Positions 40,079 through 47,373 of a DNA stretch of 47,373 nucleotides are shown here, one piece after another. The translations under genes and the position numbers were made by a program. The stretch comes from Chloroflexota bacterium (GTDB taxonomy: Bacteria > Chloroflexota > Dehalococcoidia > UBA1151 > TMED-70). The DNA is taken from contig PASM01000016.1 in assembly GCA_002711965.1 (NCBI GenBank), forward strand, positions 1-47,373, written 5' to 3'. Positions within the stretch are counted from its first letter, which is position 1, and each line of letters begins with the position of its first letter. A model generated the notes under the pieces. It made no database searches. It was not told where the DNA came from and saw nothing but the letters and a program-made list of their open reading frames with translations.

Positions 40079-41383
40079 ATGGCTAAGAAAAAGAAATCTC
40101 ATTATCATGCAGATATGCTTACTGTTGAAGAGGCAAGAGAAAAAATACTTTCTCAATTTAATCCCTTAGAAGAAGTAAGTTTAGATATAGATAATGCTTT
40201 AGGATGTGTGATTTCTAAAGATATTATTTCAACTTTTAGTGTTCCTCCTTGGAATAACTCGGCAATGGATGGATATGCCATAATTCATCAAGATGTCAAA
40301 AATGCATCTGAAGAAAATCTAATTTATTTAAAAGTTATAGAAGAAATTGCTGCAGGAGAATTGCCAGAAAAAAAAATAAGCTCTGGTTTAGCTTCTAGAA
40401 TTATGACGGGTGCCCCAATTCCAGAAGGAGCAGATGCAGTCATTCCTTTTGAAGATACAAATGAACTTAACTCTAAATCACCTGAATTAATAGGAATAAA
40501 AATAGATGCAGAAAAATTTGAGAATATCAGAAAAAAAGGAGAAGATATTTCTCAGGGAGAAGTAGTTATAAGTAATGGAAATGAAATTACTCCAGCAGTA
40601 GTGGGGGTATTAGCTTCAATGGGTCTATCTAAGGTGGATGTTTATAGAAGGCCTAAAATAGGAATATTATCAACAGGCAATGAACTATTAGAACCAGGTC
40701 AAAGTTTAGAAAAAGGAAAAATTTATAACTCAAATACCCACACTATTTTATCTTTGACAAAAATATATGGTGCGGATCCAGAAACTCAGACCCATTCAAA
40801 AGATACGATTGAAGACTTAGAAAATAAACTTAATAATTTTGAGCATGTGGACATGATTGTAACTTCAGCAGGTGTTTCTAAGGGTGATTATGATGTTGTT
40901 AAAGACGTCTTGAATAAAAATGGTGATATGAATTTCTGGTCAGTAAATATGAGACCAGCTAAACCTCTTGCTTTTGGAAAAATCAATATTAATGGAAGGA
41001 ATATTCCTTTATTAGGATTGCCCGGAAATCCTGTTAGCTCAATGATTGCATTTGAAAAATTTGGGAGATATGCAATAGATAAAATGATGGGAAAGCAAAT
41101 CAGGCATAGACCTATCATCAAAGCGATATTACAAGAAGATATTCCGAATCATGATGGAAGGCGGCTATATGCAAGAGTAAAGGTTGAAAAATCTAAAGAT
41201 TCATCTGAAATTATTGCCATTCCATTAAAAAATCAAAGTTCAGGAGTTCTAACATCAATGTTTTTATCAAATGGATTAGCAATTTGTCCTTCAGGTACTG
41301 ATATACTTAATAAGGGTCAAGAGATTGATGTTGAAATGTTTGGCTGGAATGAAGAAATTTCCAAGATAATTAATAAGGATTAA
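40079..41383 (+). CDS. moeA: Molybdopterin molybdotransferase MoeA
   Basis: The 434 residues show LTVEEAREKIL, PPWNNSAMDGYA, AAGELPEKKISSGLASRIMTGAPIPEG-like sequence with GADAVIPFEDT, GILSTGNELLEPG, SAGVSKGDYDVVKDVL, NMRPAKPLAFGK and LGLPGNPVSSMIAFE, all MoeA hallmarks. It inserts molybdate into adenylylated molybdopterin, making the Moco that the CoxL-type proteins at 11767-16446 require. Its ATG touches the pheT stop, so it is read through from pheST. The N-terminal Lys/His-rich extension (about 15 residues) precedes the usual start of the domain. Confidence 0.95.
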   Translation: MAKKKKSHYHADMLTVEEAREKILSQFNPLEEVSLDIDNALGCVISKDIISTFSVPPWNNSAMDGYAIIHQDVKNASEENLIYLKVIEEIAAGELPEKKISSGLASRIMTGAPIPEGADAVIPFEDTNELNSKSPELIGIKIDAEKFENIRKKGEDISQGEVVISNGNEITPAVVGVLASMGLSKVDVYRRPKIGILSTGNELLEPGQSLEKGKIYNSNTHTILSLTKIYGADPETQTHSKDTIEDLENKLNNFEHVDMIVTSAGVSKGDYDVVKDVLNKNGDMNFWSVNMRPAKPLAFGKININGRNIPLLGLPGNPVSSMIAFEKFGRYAIDKMMGKQIRHRPIIKAILQEDIPNHDGRRLYARVKVEKSKDSSEIIAIPLKNQSSGVLTSMFLSNGLAICPSGTDILNKGQEIDVEMFGWNEEISKIINKD

Positions 41384-41384
41384 T

Positions 41385-41816
41385 ATGGCTACAAAAAGTA
41401 ATGAAAATATAAAAACCGATGAAAAATTTGTGATTGATTTTGAATCTTTTGAAAAATCAGAATTGTCTCTAAATTTTTTGATTATTGATAAGTTTTTTGA
41501 TGTTTCTGATAGAAAAGATTTATTATCTTTATCTGTCTCTGAATTATTAAAGAAAATTTCTGAAATTGAAAAAGATTTGGAAGAAAAACCAGAAAATCAC
41601 CTTTTGAAAAAATTTGTTCTTCCTGGAACATCTCTTATCGAAGCCGTTTTTAGAATTTTGATTCTTAATGGAAATAAAGGCATGTCTATAGCTGAAATGG
41701 AAGAACAACTCAAAATTGCTTGGGCCACAGTGATTTATCTAAAATCATACACTCAAGAGACTATTTCTGAAATGCTTATATCAGAGAATGAGTACTTTAT
41801 AGTAAAAGAAGATTAG
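41385..41816 (+). CDS. Unrecognised 143-residue acidic protein behind moeA
   Basis: I recognise no family. The protein is acidic and helical: an N-terminal half with FVIDFESFEKSELSLNFLIIDKFFDV, then a charged helix (LKKISEIEKDLEEKPENHLLKKF). The C-terminal part GNKGMSIAEMEEQLKIAWATVIYLKSYTQETISEMLISE resembles a winged-helix or small helical fold. The ATG is one base after the moeA stop, so it is certainly co-translated. Its stop codon overlaps that of the convergent ctaG (TTAG). Soluble, no signal peptide; function unknown. Confidence 0.65.
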   Translation: MATKSNENIKTDEKFVIDFESFEKSELSLNFLIIDKFFDVSDRKDLLSLSVSELLKKISEIEKDLEEKPENHLLKKFVLPGTSLIEAVFRILILNGNKGMSIAEMEEQLKIAWATVIYLKSYTQETISEMLISENEYFIVKED

Positions 41817-42652
41817 GGTATATATTTTCTTGAATTTTTAGTTTGTTCTGAAGACCACTTGAAAAATAAAACAGTTAATGTTCCTAGAAAAATTGTATTT
41901 CCTGGTAACCACATTATCAACCCCCCTATTTTCTGATCTTCTATAGCTTCTATACCAAATAACCTTTGAATATTTTCTCCGTATATCACACCGTCTGATA
42001 ATGTTATAAAAGCCGCTACAACAGATGTGGGAGTAACTGCCAATAGAAGATAAGCAATTCTCATGGGAAGGCTTATTCTTTTTGATCCCAAATTTACTCC
42101 TATTAGTGGCCACCAAAATAAAAAACCACTTAATAGAAATGAAAAATGTTCAAAATAATGAATTGTATTAAGCTCCAACGCATAGTTGAAAAATACTGGT
42201 AAGTGCCAAGTCCATAAGCAAGCAATATAAAATATCAAAGTAAATTTTGGAGATGTTAGTTTTGATAAAAATTTTCTAAAATAACTTTTTGGCCTTACAA
42301 AATCAGCCATTCCTATTCGAATAATTCTAGGAAAAAACCAAATGTTTGCTGAAAAAAATAAACCAGATAAAAACAATGGGGGTACAACCATTATCATTAG
42401 TAAATGTTGTATCATGTGTACCCAAAATGTTTCATCATATCTACCAAAAGGCCCTATGAATGCAGTAATAAGAAAAAGATAAGCTAATAATCCCCTAAAG
42501 AATTTTATTATCAAAACTTTTGATTTGCTGTTCCGAATTAATCTGTAAGATCCTACCGTATAAACAAATAAAGCAATTATTAAAATATAAAATAAATTGG
42601 TATCAAGACCCCAGTCTAGAAAAAAATCAATTATTGGTATGTCATTATTCAA
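41813..42652 (-). CDS. ctaG: Cytochrome c oxidase assembly factor CtaG (caa3_CtaG type)
   Basis: The 279 residues (TTG start at 42652) have about seven hydrophobic helices. The caa3_CtaG signature is visible: FWVHMIQHLLMIMVVPPLFLSG, LWTWHLPVFFNYAL, HYFEHFSFLLSGFLFWWPLIG and LLLAVTPTSVVAAFITLSDG. In Bacillus CtaG is needed for formation of active caa3 oxidase. It lies at the end of the ctaC-ctaD-ctaE-subunit IV operon, 15 bases after subunit IV. Confidence 0.9.
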   Translation of the reverse strand: MNNDIPIIDFFLDWGLDTNLFYILIIALFVYTVGSYRLIRNSKSKVLIIKFFRGLLAYLFLITAFIGPFGRYDETFWVHMIQHLLMIMVVPPLFLSGLFFSANIWFFPRIIRIGMADFVRPKSYFRKFLSKLTSPKFTLIFYIACLWTWHLPVFFNYALELNTIHYFEHFSFLLSGFLFWWPLIGVNLGSKRISLPMRIAYLLLAVTPTSVVAAFITLSDGVIYGENIQRLFGIEAIEDQKIGGLIMWLPGNTIFLGTLTVLFFKWSSEQTKNSRKYIP

Positions 42653-42667
42653 ATTAAGATTTTAAAT

Positions 42668-43105
42668 TTAGTTTCCATAGCCATGAAAAGCAGATAAAAG
42701 AATGAATAAAGAAAAGATAAACACGCCTATAACCATACAAGTTACAAATATGTATGAGAATAGCTTGTGGTCAAATCTCAAGTGCATAAAAAATGCTACA
42801 ACTAAAGCAAATTTTACTAAAGAAAAACCTAGCATGGCAGGTACCAATATATATCTCAAGCCTTCTTGATCAAACCACCAAACTTCAACTAGTGTTATAG
42901 CTCCTAATATCGCTGCTATTGCCCAATAATAACCTGGGCCAGCATGCCCTTTACCTGAAGTCATCCAAACCATAAAACCTTTTGCTCTTTTTACAAAATC
43001 TCCAAATGGGTGCTCACTTTTTGGATTTGGCTCAGCTTCTGATGTTTTTGGTATTTTCCACCAACCGTTACCATCATGTTCAAATAAATCTTTTAAGAAT
43101 GACAA
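42668..43105 (-). CDS. ctaF: Cytochrome c oxidase subunit IV (CtaF/COX4-pro type)
   Basis: The 145 residues start at TTG 43105 with a TAGGAGT ribosome site. The N-terminal half is soluble (NGWWKIPKTSEAEPNPKSE), then three hydrophobic helices: YYWAIAAILGAITLVEVWW, YILVPAMLGFSLVKFALVVAFFMHL (with the family's FMHLRFD) and YIFVTCMVIGVFIFSLFIL. It is a small structural subunit of aa3/caa3 oxidases, in its expected place between subunit III and ctaG. Confidence 0.88.
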   Translation of the reverse strand: MSFLKDLFEHDGNGWWKIPKTSEAEPNPKSEHPFGDFVKRAKGFMVWMTSGKGHAGPGYYWAIAAILGAITLVEVWWFDQEGLRYILVPAMLGFSLVKFALVVAFFMHLRFDHKLFSYIFVTCMVIGVFIFSLFILLSAFHGYGN

Positions 43106-43118
43106 ATCATACTCCTAT

Positions 43119-43769
43119 CTAATGGGCTCCTTCCCAAGGGATTCCTCCAGGAGGAACTCCATCTCCAGCTGTTATTAAATATAATAATCCAAAAATAAGA
43201 ATCCACACAATATCGACAAAGTGCCAATATAATCCAGCAATTTCTAGATCAACCGCATTATCACTTGTTAGGTTTCCATTAAATTCGTTATAAAGTAAAA
43301 AAATTAGCCAGAGTATTCCTAGCGATACATGAGCTCCATGTAAACTAGTTAAGGTGAAAAATGTAGATCCAAACAAGTTTACTTGTGGAGTCATTCCAAT
43401 ATGAGCAAAATGACTAAACTCGTAAACCTGAAAACCCATAAATATTAACCCCATTATTATAACGGCAAATAACCAAAGCTTAGCTAATCCCATTTTAGAT
43501 TCTTTTAGATAATGTAATGCAAGTACTATTCCTAGTGAACTCATTAATAATACAAATGTACTAACTGTTGTGATTGGAATGTCTAATGTGTCTGCTGGAT
43601 ATGGACCGTTAAGGCTTTTATTTCTATAAGCCATAAATGTTCCAATAAATGTTCCGAAGAACATTACATCTGAACCAAGAAAAGCCCACATTAATAATTT
43701 TTTATTACTAACTCCTGTAGAGTTATTAATTTCTTCTCCATGGTGTACTGTTATATTATCGCTTGACAT
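43119..43769 (-). CDS. ctaE: Cytochrome c oxidase subunit III
   Basis: The 216 residues have six or seven helices, with MWAFLGSDVMFFGTFIGTF at the start, FFTLTSLHGAHVSLGILWLI and IAGLYWHFVDIVWILIFGLLYL at the end, all typical of subunit III (the GxHxxHV-like and WHFVD motifs). It stabilises the catalytic core. An AGAGGAA ribosome site precedes the ATG, 11 bases after ctaD. Confidence 0.95.
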   Translation of the reverse strand: MSSDNITVHHGEEINNSTGVSNKKLLMWAFLGSDVMFFGTFIGTFMAYRNKSLNGPYPADTLDIPITTVSTFVLLMSSLGIVLALHYLKESKMGLAKLWLFAVIIMGLIFMGFQVYEFSHFAHIGMTPQVNLFGSTFFTLTSLHGAHVSLGILWLIFLLYNEFNGNLTSDNAVDLEIAGLYWHFVDIVWILIFGLLYLITAGDGVPPGGIPWEGAH

Positions 43770-43780
43770 TATTCCTCTTT

Positions 43781-45673
43781 CTAATGATGATCTTGGCCAG
43801 GTTCATTTACAGGTTCAGTCGACCAACCTATTGATCCCCAAAATACTAGTATTAATCCTATTGCTACCAAAGCATATGTGTACATAACTCCTAATGCTGC
43901 TAATGAAAGACCTATTCCTATAAACAAAGGATAATAAGACAAATCAGGCAAATGAATATCAGATTCATTTACTTTAGAGGTGTCTTCTACTTTAGCCTTA
44001 GGAGTTAAATCTCCTTTTGGGCTTCCTTCTAAAAGGCTTGGATATTTTTTATACCACCAATCGTCTATATGTGATACTTCAGGAAGTTTTGCAAAATTAT
44101 AATGAGGAGGAGGTGAAGAAATTGACCATTCTAAAGTTCTTCCATCCCATGGGTCACCTGGAGCTAATTTTTTATTTCTCATAGAATAAATTACATTTAT
44201 CATGAATGAAGCAACCGCTATAGCAATAGTGAAACCACCGATTGTAGCTGCTAAGTTAGATAACTCCCATCCCATATTGTCGGCATATGTATAAATTCTT
44301 CTAGGCATTCCGTTCATACCAAGCCAATGCATTGGAGCAAACTGAAGGTTAAATCCTATCATCATTAATATAAATATTATTTTTCCTAATCTTTCACTTA
44401 AGAAATATCCAAAAAATTTAGGCCACCAAAAGAACATACCTGCAAAAATCGCAAATATTGCTCCTCCAAAAAGTACATAATGAAAATGAGCAACAATATA
44501 ATATGTATCTTGTTGTTGAGCATCTGAGGGAGAAACAGCATGTGTTACACCAGATAAACCTCCTATGGTAAACATAGCTATAAATCCAATTGAAAATAGC
44601 ATAGCTGTTGTTAATCTAATAGATCCTCCCCATAATGTAGCCATCCAGTTAAATATTTTTACACCTGTAGGAACGGCAATGAACATTGTGGATATTGTGA
44701 ATGCTGTGTTAGCTGCAGGTCCTAGCCCTACAGTGAACATATGATGACTCCAAACAAACCAACCCATAAATCCAATTCCAGCTCCTGAAAAAATTATAAA
44801 GCTATATCCAAATAAAGGCTTTCTAGCAAATGTTGGTAAAATTTCAGAAACAATACCCATGGCAGGTAAGATTAATATGTATACTTCTGGATGCCCAAAC
44901 AGCCAAAAAATATGTTGCCAAAAAATAGGGTCTCCTCCAGCCTCAGAATTGAAGAAATTAGTACCATAAACTCTATCAGCAGTCATTTGAATCCCTGCTA
45001 CACCAAGTATTGGTAGTGCTAGCACTATAAGAATAGATGTAATGAAAGTCATCCAAGTGAATACAGGCATTCTCATAAAAGACATTCCTGGTGCTCTCAT
45101 ATTTATTATTGTTACAATGAAATTTAATCCTGCAGCTATTGATGCTACCCCAAGAACGTTAAGCCCCATTACCCAGTAAGTCATTCCATTTCCGGGATTA
45201 AATTGAACCGTAGAGTTTGGAGGATATCCAAACCATCCTCCATTGGGAGCGCCTCCAGTAAACCAACTAATATTCATTAGGATAGAACCAAACACAAATA
45301 CCCATAAACTAAGTGCATTTAGTCTTGGAAAAGCAACATCTCTTGCTCCAATTTGCAAAGGCACTAGCCAATTGAAAAAAGCTGCGGATAAAGGCATAAC
45401 AACCAAAAATACCATAGTTGTACCATGCATAGTAAACAGCTGATTATATAATTCTGGATCAATAATATCTGCTTCAGCATGAGAAAGTTGAAGTCTGATT
45501 AATAGGGCTTCTATTCCGCCCATAATAAACCAAAAAAATGAAACTATACCATACATAGTTCCAATTTTTTTGTGATCAACAGTTCCGACCCAAGACCAAA
45601 TTCCATAATGACTCATAGGTCTAGGAAATAACCTTGGAAGACCGAATTGTTTTGGTTTACTTATTGTACTCAA
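43781..45673 (-). CDS. ctaD: Cytochrome c oxidase subunit I (caa3 type)
   Basis: The 630 residues start at TTG 45673 behind GAAGAGGT. Heme-copper core motifs are TMHGTTMVFLVVMPLSAAF (heme a His), QHIFWLFGHPEVYILILPAMGI (CuB His and the His-Tyr pair), WSHHMFTVG (two CuB His) and HFHYVLFGG (heme ligands). It carries the proton-pumping reduction of O2 to water. After the twelve core helices, two further C-terminal hydrophobic segments (about 575-615) extend it beyond the usual about 550 residues, a trait of caa3-type enzymes. Confidence 0.97.
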   Translation of the reverse strand: MSTISKPKQFGLPRLFPRPMSHYGIWSWVGTVDHKKIGTMYGIVSFFWFIMGGIEALLIRLQLSHAEADIIDPELYNQLFTMHGTTMVFLVVMPLSAAFFNWLVPLQIGARDVAFPRLNALSLWVFVFGSILMNISWFTGGAPNGGWFGYPPNSTVQFNPGNGMTYWVMGLNVLGVASIAAGLNFIVTIINMRAPGMSFMRMPVFTWMTFITSILIVLALPILGVAGIQMTADRVYGTNFFNSEAGGDPIFWQHIFWLFGHPEVYILILPAMGIVSEILPTFARKPLFGYSFIIFSGAGIGFMGWFVWSHHMFTVGLGPAANTAFTISTMFIAVPTGVKIFNWMATLWGGSIRLTTAMLFSIGFIAMFTIGGLSGVTHAVSPSDAQQQDTYYIVAHFHYVLFGGAIFAIFAGMFFWWPKFFGYFLSERLGKIIFILMMIGFNLQFAPMHWLGMNGMPRRIYTYADNMGWELSNLAATIGGFTIAIAVASFMINVIYSMRNKKLAPGDPWDGRTLEWSISSPPPHYNFAKLPEVSHIDDWWYKKYPSLLEGSPKGDLTPKAKVEDTSKVNESDIHLPDLSYYPLFIGIGLSLAALGVMYTYALVAIGLILVFWGSIGWSTEPVNEPGQDHH

Positions 45674-45685
45674 TTTATACCTCTT

Positions 45686-46813
45686 CTACTTATTATATGT
45701 AGCCGAACTTTCTGACGAAGGCTTTAGGCTTAATAAATATTTTGCTATTTGTTCTATTTGTTCTGTTGATAGTTGATTTTCTTCTTTGTATATTACAGCA
45801 TGGTTTTTCATTCTTGTCCCAAGCTTAATTTTGTCAGGGTTTTCAATCCACTTAACTAGATTGTCGTAGTTGTTTTCTTTTATTCCTGCACCAAGTGTAA
45901 TTCTGTTACCGAAATGGGTTAAGTTTGGCGCTGAGACAATAGCAGAATTTTCTTTATCTTTTTTCCATTCTTCCCAACGATTATATTGAGCATCTATTTC
46001 TTTAGTGTATGCTCCCTTTTTATAAGAATCATATGTGTGACACATGCTACAATTTCCAACAAATAGTTTTCGCCCTTCGTCTTCATCCGAGCCACTAGCC
46101 AACTTAGCAGGAGGAGTCCTCATATCATTTAGCCAGTCTTGATAGTCTTCTTGGGTGTGAACAATAACTCTAAATCTCATCATTGCATGAACAATACCGC
46201 AAAATTCTGCACACTGTCCATAATATAACCCAGGATCATCTGCTTTTATATATAATTGGTTCTCATGATTAGGAACCATGTCTAATTTTCCTGCGATTTT
46301 TGGTATCCAAAATGAATGCAATACATCCTGAGAAGTAATTTTTACAATAACATCAGTGTCTTCAGGTAGATGCAGTTCATTAGCAGTAACGACTTCTTCT
46401 GTTGGATATTTGAATTCGAACCACCATTGATGGCCAGTTGCTTCAATTACTAATGATTCTTCTTCATTGGGCATTACTTGAGTCTCCCAAATCGCTAAAA
46501 CTGTAGGTATAGCTATTATTACAACTATGATTGCTGGAATTATTGTCCAAGTTATTTCTAACTTTAAATTTCCATGAGTTTGAACTGGTAGCTTGTCATC
46601 CTTTTTTCTGTATTTAAATGTCAGAAAAATTATTCCACCTTCAACAATAATAAATACCACTACCGCGATCCAAAATGTAAATAGGAATAGATTTTTTTGC
46701 AGTTCTGCTACTGGCCCATGAGTTCCAAATGTTGATTGAGGACTTTCAGGGCTACAAGCCATAGCAAATAGCAACAGCGCAAATATAATACTAGCTCTAA
46801 TTACAGACTTCAT
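45686..46813 (-). CDS. ctaC: Cytochrome c oxidase subunit II with fused cytochrome c (caa3 type)
   Basis: I choose ATG 46813: it has an AGAAGAGA ribosome site and gives a clean lipoprotein signal (MKSVIRAS...LLLFAMAC, Cys20); upstream starts at 46828 and 46849 add a positively charged tail. Two helices follow. The CuA domain has GHQWWFEFKYP, VLHSFWIPK and QCAEFCGIVHAMM (Cys, Cys, His, Met). The C-terminal heme c domain has CSMCH and a probable Met ligand (GTRMKNH). An unusual charged insertion of about 25 residues follows the CxxCH before SAPNLTHFGNR. It heads the cta operon. Confidence 0.96.
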   Translation of the reverse strand: MKSVIRASIIFALLLFAMACSPESPQSTFGTHGPVAELQKNLFLFTFWIAVVVFIIVEGGIIFLTFKYRKKDDKLPVQTHGNLKLEITWTIIPAIIVVIIAIPTVLAIWETQVMPNEEESLVIEATGHQWWFEFKYPTEEVVTANELHLPEDTDVIVKITSQDVLHSFWIPKIAGKLDMVPNHENQLYIKADDPGLYYGQCAEFCGIVHAMMRFRVIVHTQEDYQDWLNDMRTPPAKLASGSDEDEGRKLFVGNCSMCHTYDSYKKGAYTKEIDAQYNRWEEWKKDKENSAIVSAPNLTHFGNRITLGAGIKENNYDNLVKWIENPDKIKLGTRMKNHAVIYKEENQLSTEQIEQIAKYLLSLKPSSESSATYNK

Positions 46814-46909
46814 TCTCTTCTTTATCATATAATTTTTGAAATAGATCAAATAAAAAATTAATTTAATCTAAATACATTGTAAGTTTTTTTACTGTTTTAG
46901 ACACCAAGA

Positions 46910-46938
46910 ATTATAGCATTTATTGAGATTTATTGTAA
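46910..46938 (-). promoter_or_regulatory. Extended -10 promoter for the cta operon
   Basis: On the minus strand TTACAA (46933-46938), a 17-base spacer and TATAAT (46910-46915) form a sigma70-like promoter, with TGC directly before the -10 giving an extended -10 (TGnTATAAT). It would start transcription near 46903, leaving a leader of about 90 bases before ctaC ATG 46813. It lies in the 159-bp gap shared with the divergent rdgB gene. Confidence 0.5.
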
Positions 46939-46972
46939 TTATCAAAAAAAAGCAAAATTAAAAAAATATTTT

Positions 46973-47373
46973 ATGAAAGTTTTAGTAGCTACAACGAACT
47001 TAGGAAAAATTAAAGAATTTGAAGGGATTTTTCCAAAAAATATCGAAATATTGACTCTTAGAGATTTCAATATAGATATAGATGTTGAAGAAACAGGTAA
47101 AACCTTTCATCAAAATGCATTTTTGAAGGCAAATGAATATTATAAACTGTCTAATATTCCCACAATATCTGAAGATTCAGGTTTAGAGGTGAGTGAATTA
47201 AAAGGAGAACCGGGTATTTACTCAGCTAGATATGGAGGAGAAAACCTGAATGATCAGGACAGGGTTGATCTAATATTAAAAAAATTATTGCCTGTACCGA
47301 ATAACAAACGTCAAGCAAGGTTCATTTCAGTCATTTGTGGAGTTGGATTCACTAGTAAACCAATTTATTCAGA
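46973..47373 (+). CDS. rdgB: Non-canonical purine NTP pyrophosphatase RdgB/HAM1, partial
   Basis: From ATG 46973 the first 133 codons run off the window edge. Motifs: LVATTNLGKIKEF (substrate SxNxxK site), ETGKTFHQNAFLKA (E-T-G-x-T-F), SEDSGLEV (metal Asp) and PGIYSARYGG. The enzyme hydrolyses ITP, dITP and XTP to keep them out of nucleic acids. No ribosome site is visible. It is divergent from the cta operon. About one third of the protein is missing at the C-terminus. Confidence 0.95.
   Translation, partial: MKVLVATTNLGKIKEFEGIFPKNIEILTLRDFNIDIDVEETGKTFHQNAFLKANEYYKLSNIPTISEDSGLEVSELKGEPGIYSARYGGENLNDQDRVDLILKKLLPVPNNKRQARFISVICGVGFTSKPIYS

Overview
The window looks like a compact, AT-rich chromosomal segment of a free-living, aerobic bacterium, most likely a marine Chloroflexota member (SAR202 / Dehalococcoidia-like). 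This assignment is inference. It rests on a 1400-residue membrane protein with the 'Chlor_Arch_YYY' (DUF2298) domain, a caa3-type cytochrome oxidase operon with ctaG, a CoxM/S/L-type molybdenum hydroxylase cluster with tandem large subunits, the DUF5679 mini zinc-ribbon protein, and an overall low GC content. Genes are packed very tightly. No gene-free stretch exceeds about 205 bases, convergent neighbours are separated by 6 bases or fewer, and many operon genes overlap by 1-11 bases. TTG starts are common. I see no rRNA, tRNA, IS element, phage gene or CRISPR array.

Layout. 1-568: 5' part of a zinc-type ABC transporter substrate-binding lipoprotein (minus) with 51-bp His/Asp-rich repeats running off the window edge, behind a Fur/Zur-like palindrome. 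735-1472: rsmG. 1579-6523 (plus): etfB-etfA, a membrane-anchored HExxH metallopeptidase, hflK-hflC. 6528-17823 (minus): one long unidirectional block read as coxM-coxS-coxL1, a strong hairpin, coxL2, a MoaD-like sulfur carrier, folE, a FolM/PTR1-like reductase, folB, a LarA-family protein, a serine beta-lactamase-fold hydrolase and a lipoprotein trypsin-like protease. 17932-21382 (minus): a translationally coupled pair of acyl-CoA dehydrogenase subunits plus an MFS transporter. 21515-26929: an XRE regulator divergent from a giant glycosyltransferase-like/DUF2298 membrane protein, then a HAD phosphatase. 26953-28877: glutamine synthetase divergent from a pentapeptide-repeat protein. 28884-35278 (minus): trpS-trpE-trpG-trpD-trpC-trpF plus a DMT exporter. 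35299-36461 (minus): aldo/keto reductase and DUF5679 protein. 36665-41816 (plus): pheS-pheT-moeA and an unknown protein. 41813-46813 (minus): ctaC-ctaD-ctaE-subunit IV-ctaG. 46973-end: 5' part of rdgB.

How it fits together. The ETF can take electrons from the acyl-CoA dehydrogenases (and others) toward a respiratory chain ending in the caa3 oxidase. MoeA supplies the molybdenum-insertion step needed by the CoxL-type hydroxylases. The folE/SDR/folB trio makes and reduces pterins and sits directly behind coxL2 and a MoaD-like protein. The most unusual features are that pterin / MoaD / second-CoxL / LarA / hydrolase block with its internal terminator, the complementary split-FAD acyl-CoA dehydrogenase pair, the glutamine synthetase lacking the adenylylation tyrosine, the HEWLHH membrane peptidase, and the in-frame repeat expansion in the zinc-binding lipoprotein. 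All functional calls are by motif recognition; no database search was run.
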